51,368 bases of DNA from NCBI GenBank assembly GCA_900315455.1, contig OMZE01000028.1, positions 1 through 51,368 of the forward strand, read 5' to 3'. Under the pieces are notes generated by a model, which had not been told where the DNA came from, searched no databases, and worked only from the letters and a program-made list of their open reading frames with translations. Positions within the stretch are counted from its first letter, which is position 1; the number at the start of each line of letters is the position of its first letter. The position numbers and the translations under genes were made by a program. This stretch comes from an uncultured Prevotellaceae bacterium (GTDB lineage: Bacteria > Bacteroidota > Bacteroidia > Bacteroidales > Bacteroidaceae). Below are positions 51,316 through 51,368 of this stretch, one piece after another.

Positions 51316-51368
51316 GAGGCGGTGACCTACTCTCCCGCATTGCATTGCAGTACCATCGGCGCGGGCAG
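51316..51368 (-). rRNA. rrf: 5S rRNA, 3' part (partial)
   Basis: Read on the minus strand the sequence contains GCGCCGATGGTACTGC, then GGGAGAGTAGGTCACCGCC, the conserved 3' half of bacterial 5S rRNA (helices IV, V and I). The 5' part lies beyond the window edge. The exact 3' end is uncertain by a few bases. Confidence 0.93.

Noticed and set aside
1-51368. tRNA genes and insertion sequences
   Set aside because: No cloverleaf-type sequence, transposase frame or terminal inverted repeats with target duplications were recognised by reading; a tool search would be needed to exclude small ones.

Overview
The window looks like a chromosomal segment of a Bacteroidales bacterium, most likely Prevotella or a close Prevotellaceae relative. 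This rests on many promoters of the Bacteroidetes type (TTTG, about 19 nt, TAnnTTTG); type IX secretion genes (PorW/SprE-like and PorX); a fused MurF-alanine racemase; a DUF4827-type lipoprotein; a PafA-type phosphatase; and a dispersed promoter-bearing repeat upstream of proS and aroA. No phage, transposon, CRISPR array or tRNA gene was recognised. The right edge cuts into an rRNA operon (3' part of a 5S rRNA, minus strand).

Layout. 1-5.7 kb: a minus-strand run (nucleotidyltransferase, DHH phosphoesterase, DUF4827 lipoprotein, glmM, GNAT-like protein). 5.7-9.5 kb: small genes (uncharacterised protein behind an operator-like dyad cluster, low-molecular-weight tyrosine phosphatase, AraC regulator, a basic uncharacterised protein, a Fic-like protein with a ruined active site). 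9.5-10.9 kb: the most unusual locus, a signal-peptidase-like/PqqD-like fusion preceded by two nearly identical 45-residue peptide genes, each with its own promoter-like element and terminator. 11-17.2 kb: minus-strand run mtgA, uvrD/pcrA, a double-domain esterase, cysE, vsr. 17.3-25.4 kb: OmpA-family lipoprotein, proS, a secreted protein, PafA-like phosphatase, glycosyltransferase and mtaB. 25.7-31.2 kb: Ala-rich lipoprotein, Sel1 protein, Wza-like export lipoprotein, uxaC, ansA, rubrerythrin. 31.3-39.8 kb: CotH-like protein, murF-alr fusion, large GH2 enzyme. 40-41.8 kb: DUF445 protein and GH25 lysozyme. 42.2-50.3 kb: a plus-strand run aroA, Cys-motif membrane protein, porW-like, porX, tsaE and a metal-binding-like small protein. 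The window ends with a lytic-transglycosylase-like protein and the rRNA operon terminator.

How the genes work together. Cell-envelope functions dominate: glmM, murF-alr, mtgA, GH25, the SLT-like protein, OmpA, the Wza-like protein and the PorW/PorX pair that ties the region to type IX secretion. Glycan use is represented by the GH2 enzyme, the esterase and uxaC. tsaE and mtaB act on the same tRNA position (t6A37, then ms2t6A37) but are about 24 kb apart. The best candidate for an undescribed system is the twin peptides with the peptidase-PqqD fusion at 9.5-10.9 kb.

All calls come from reading the sequence and from memory of protein families; no searches were run. Start codons were often moved downstream of the longest ORF where a signal peptide, promoter or family N-terminus indicated it.
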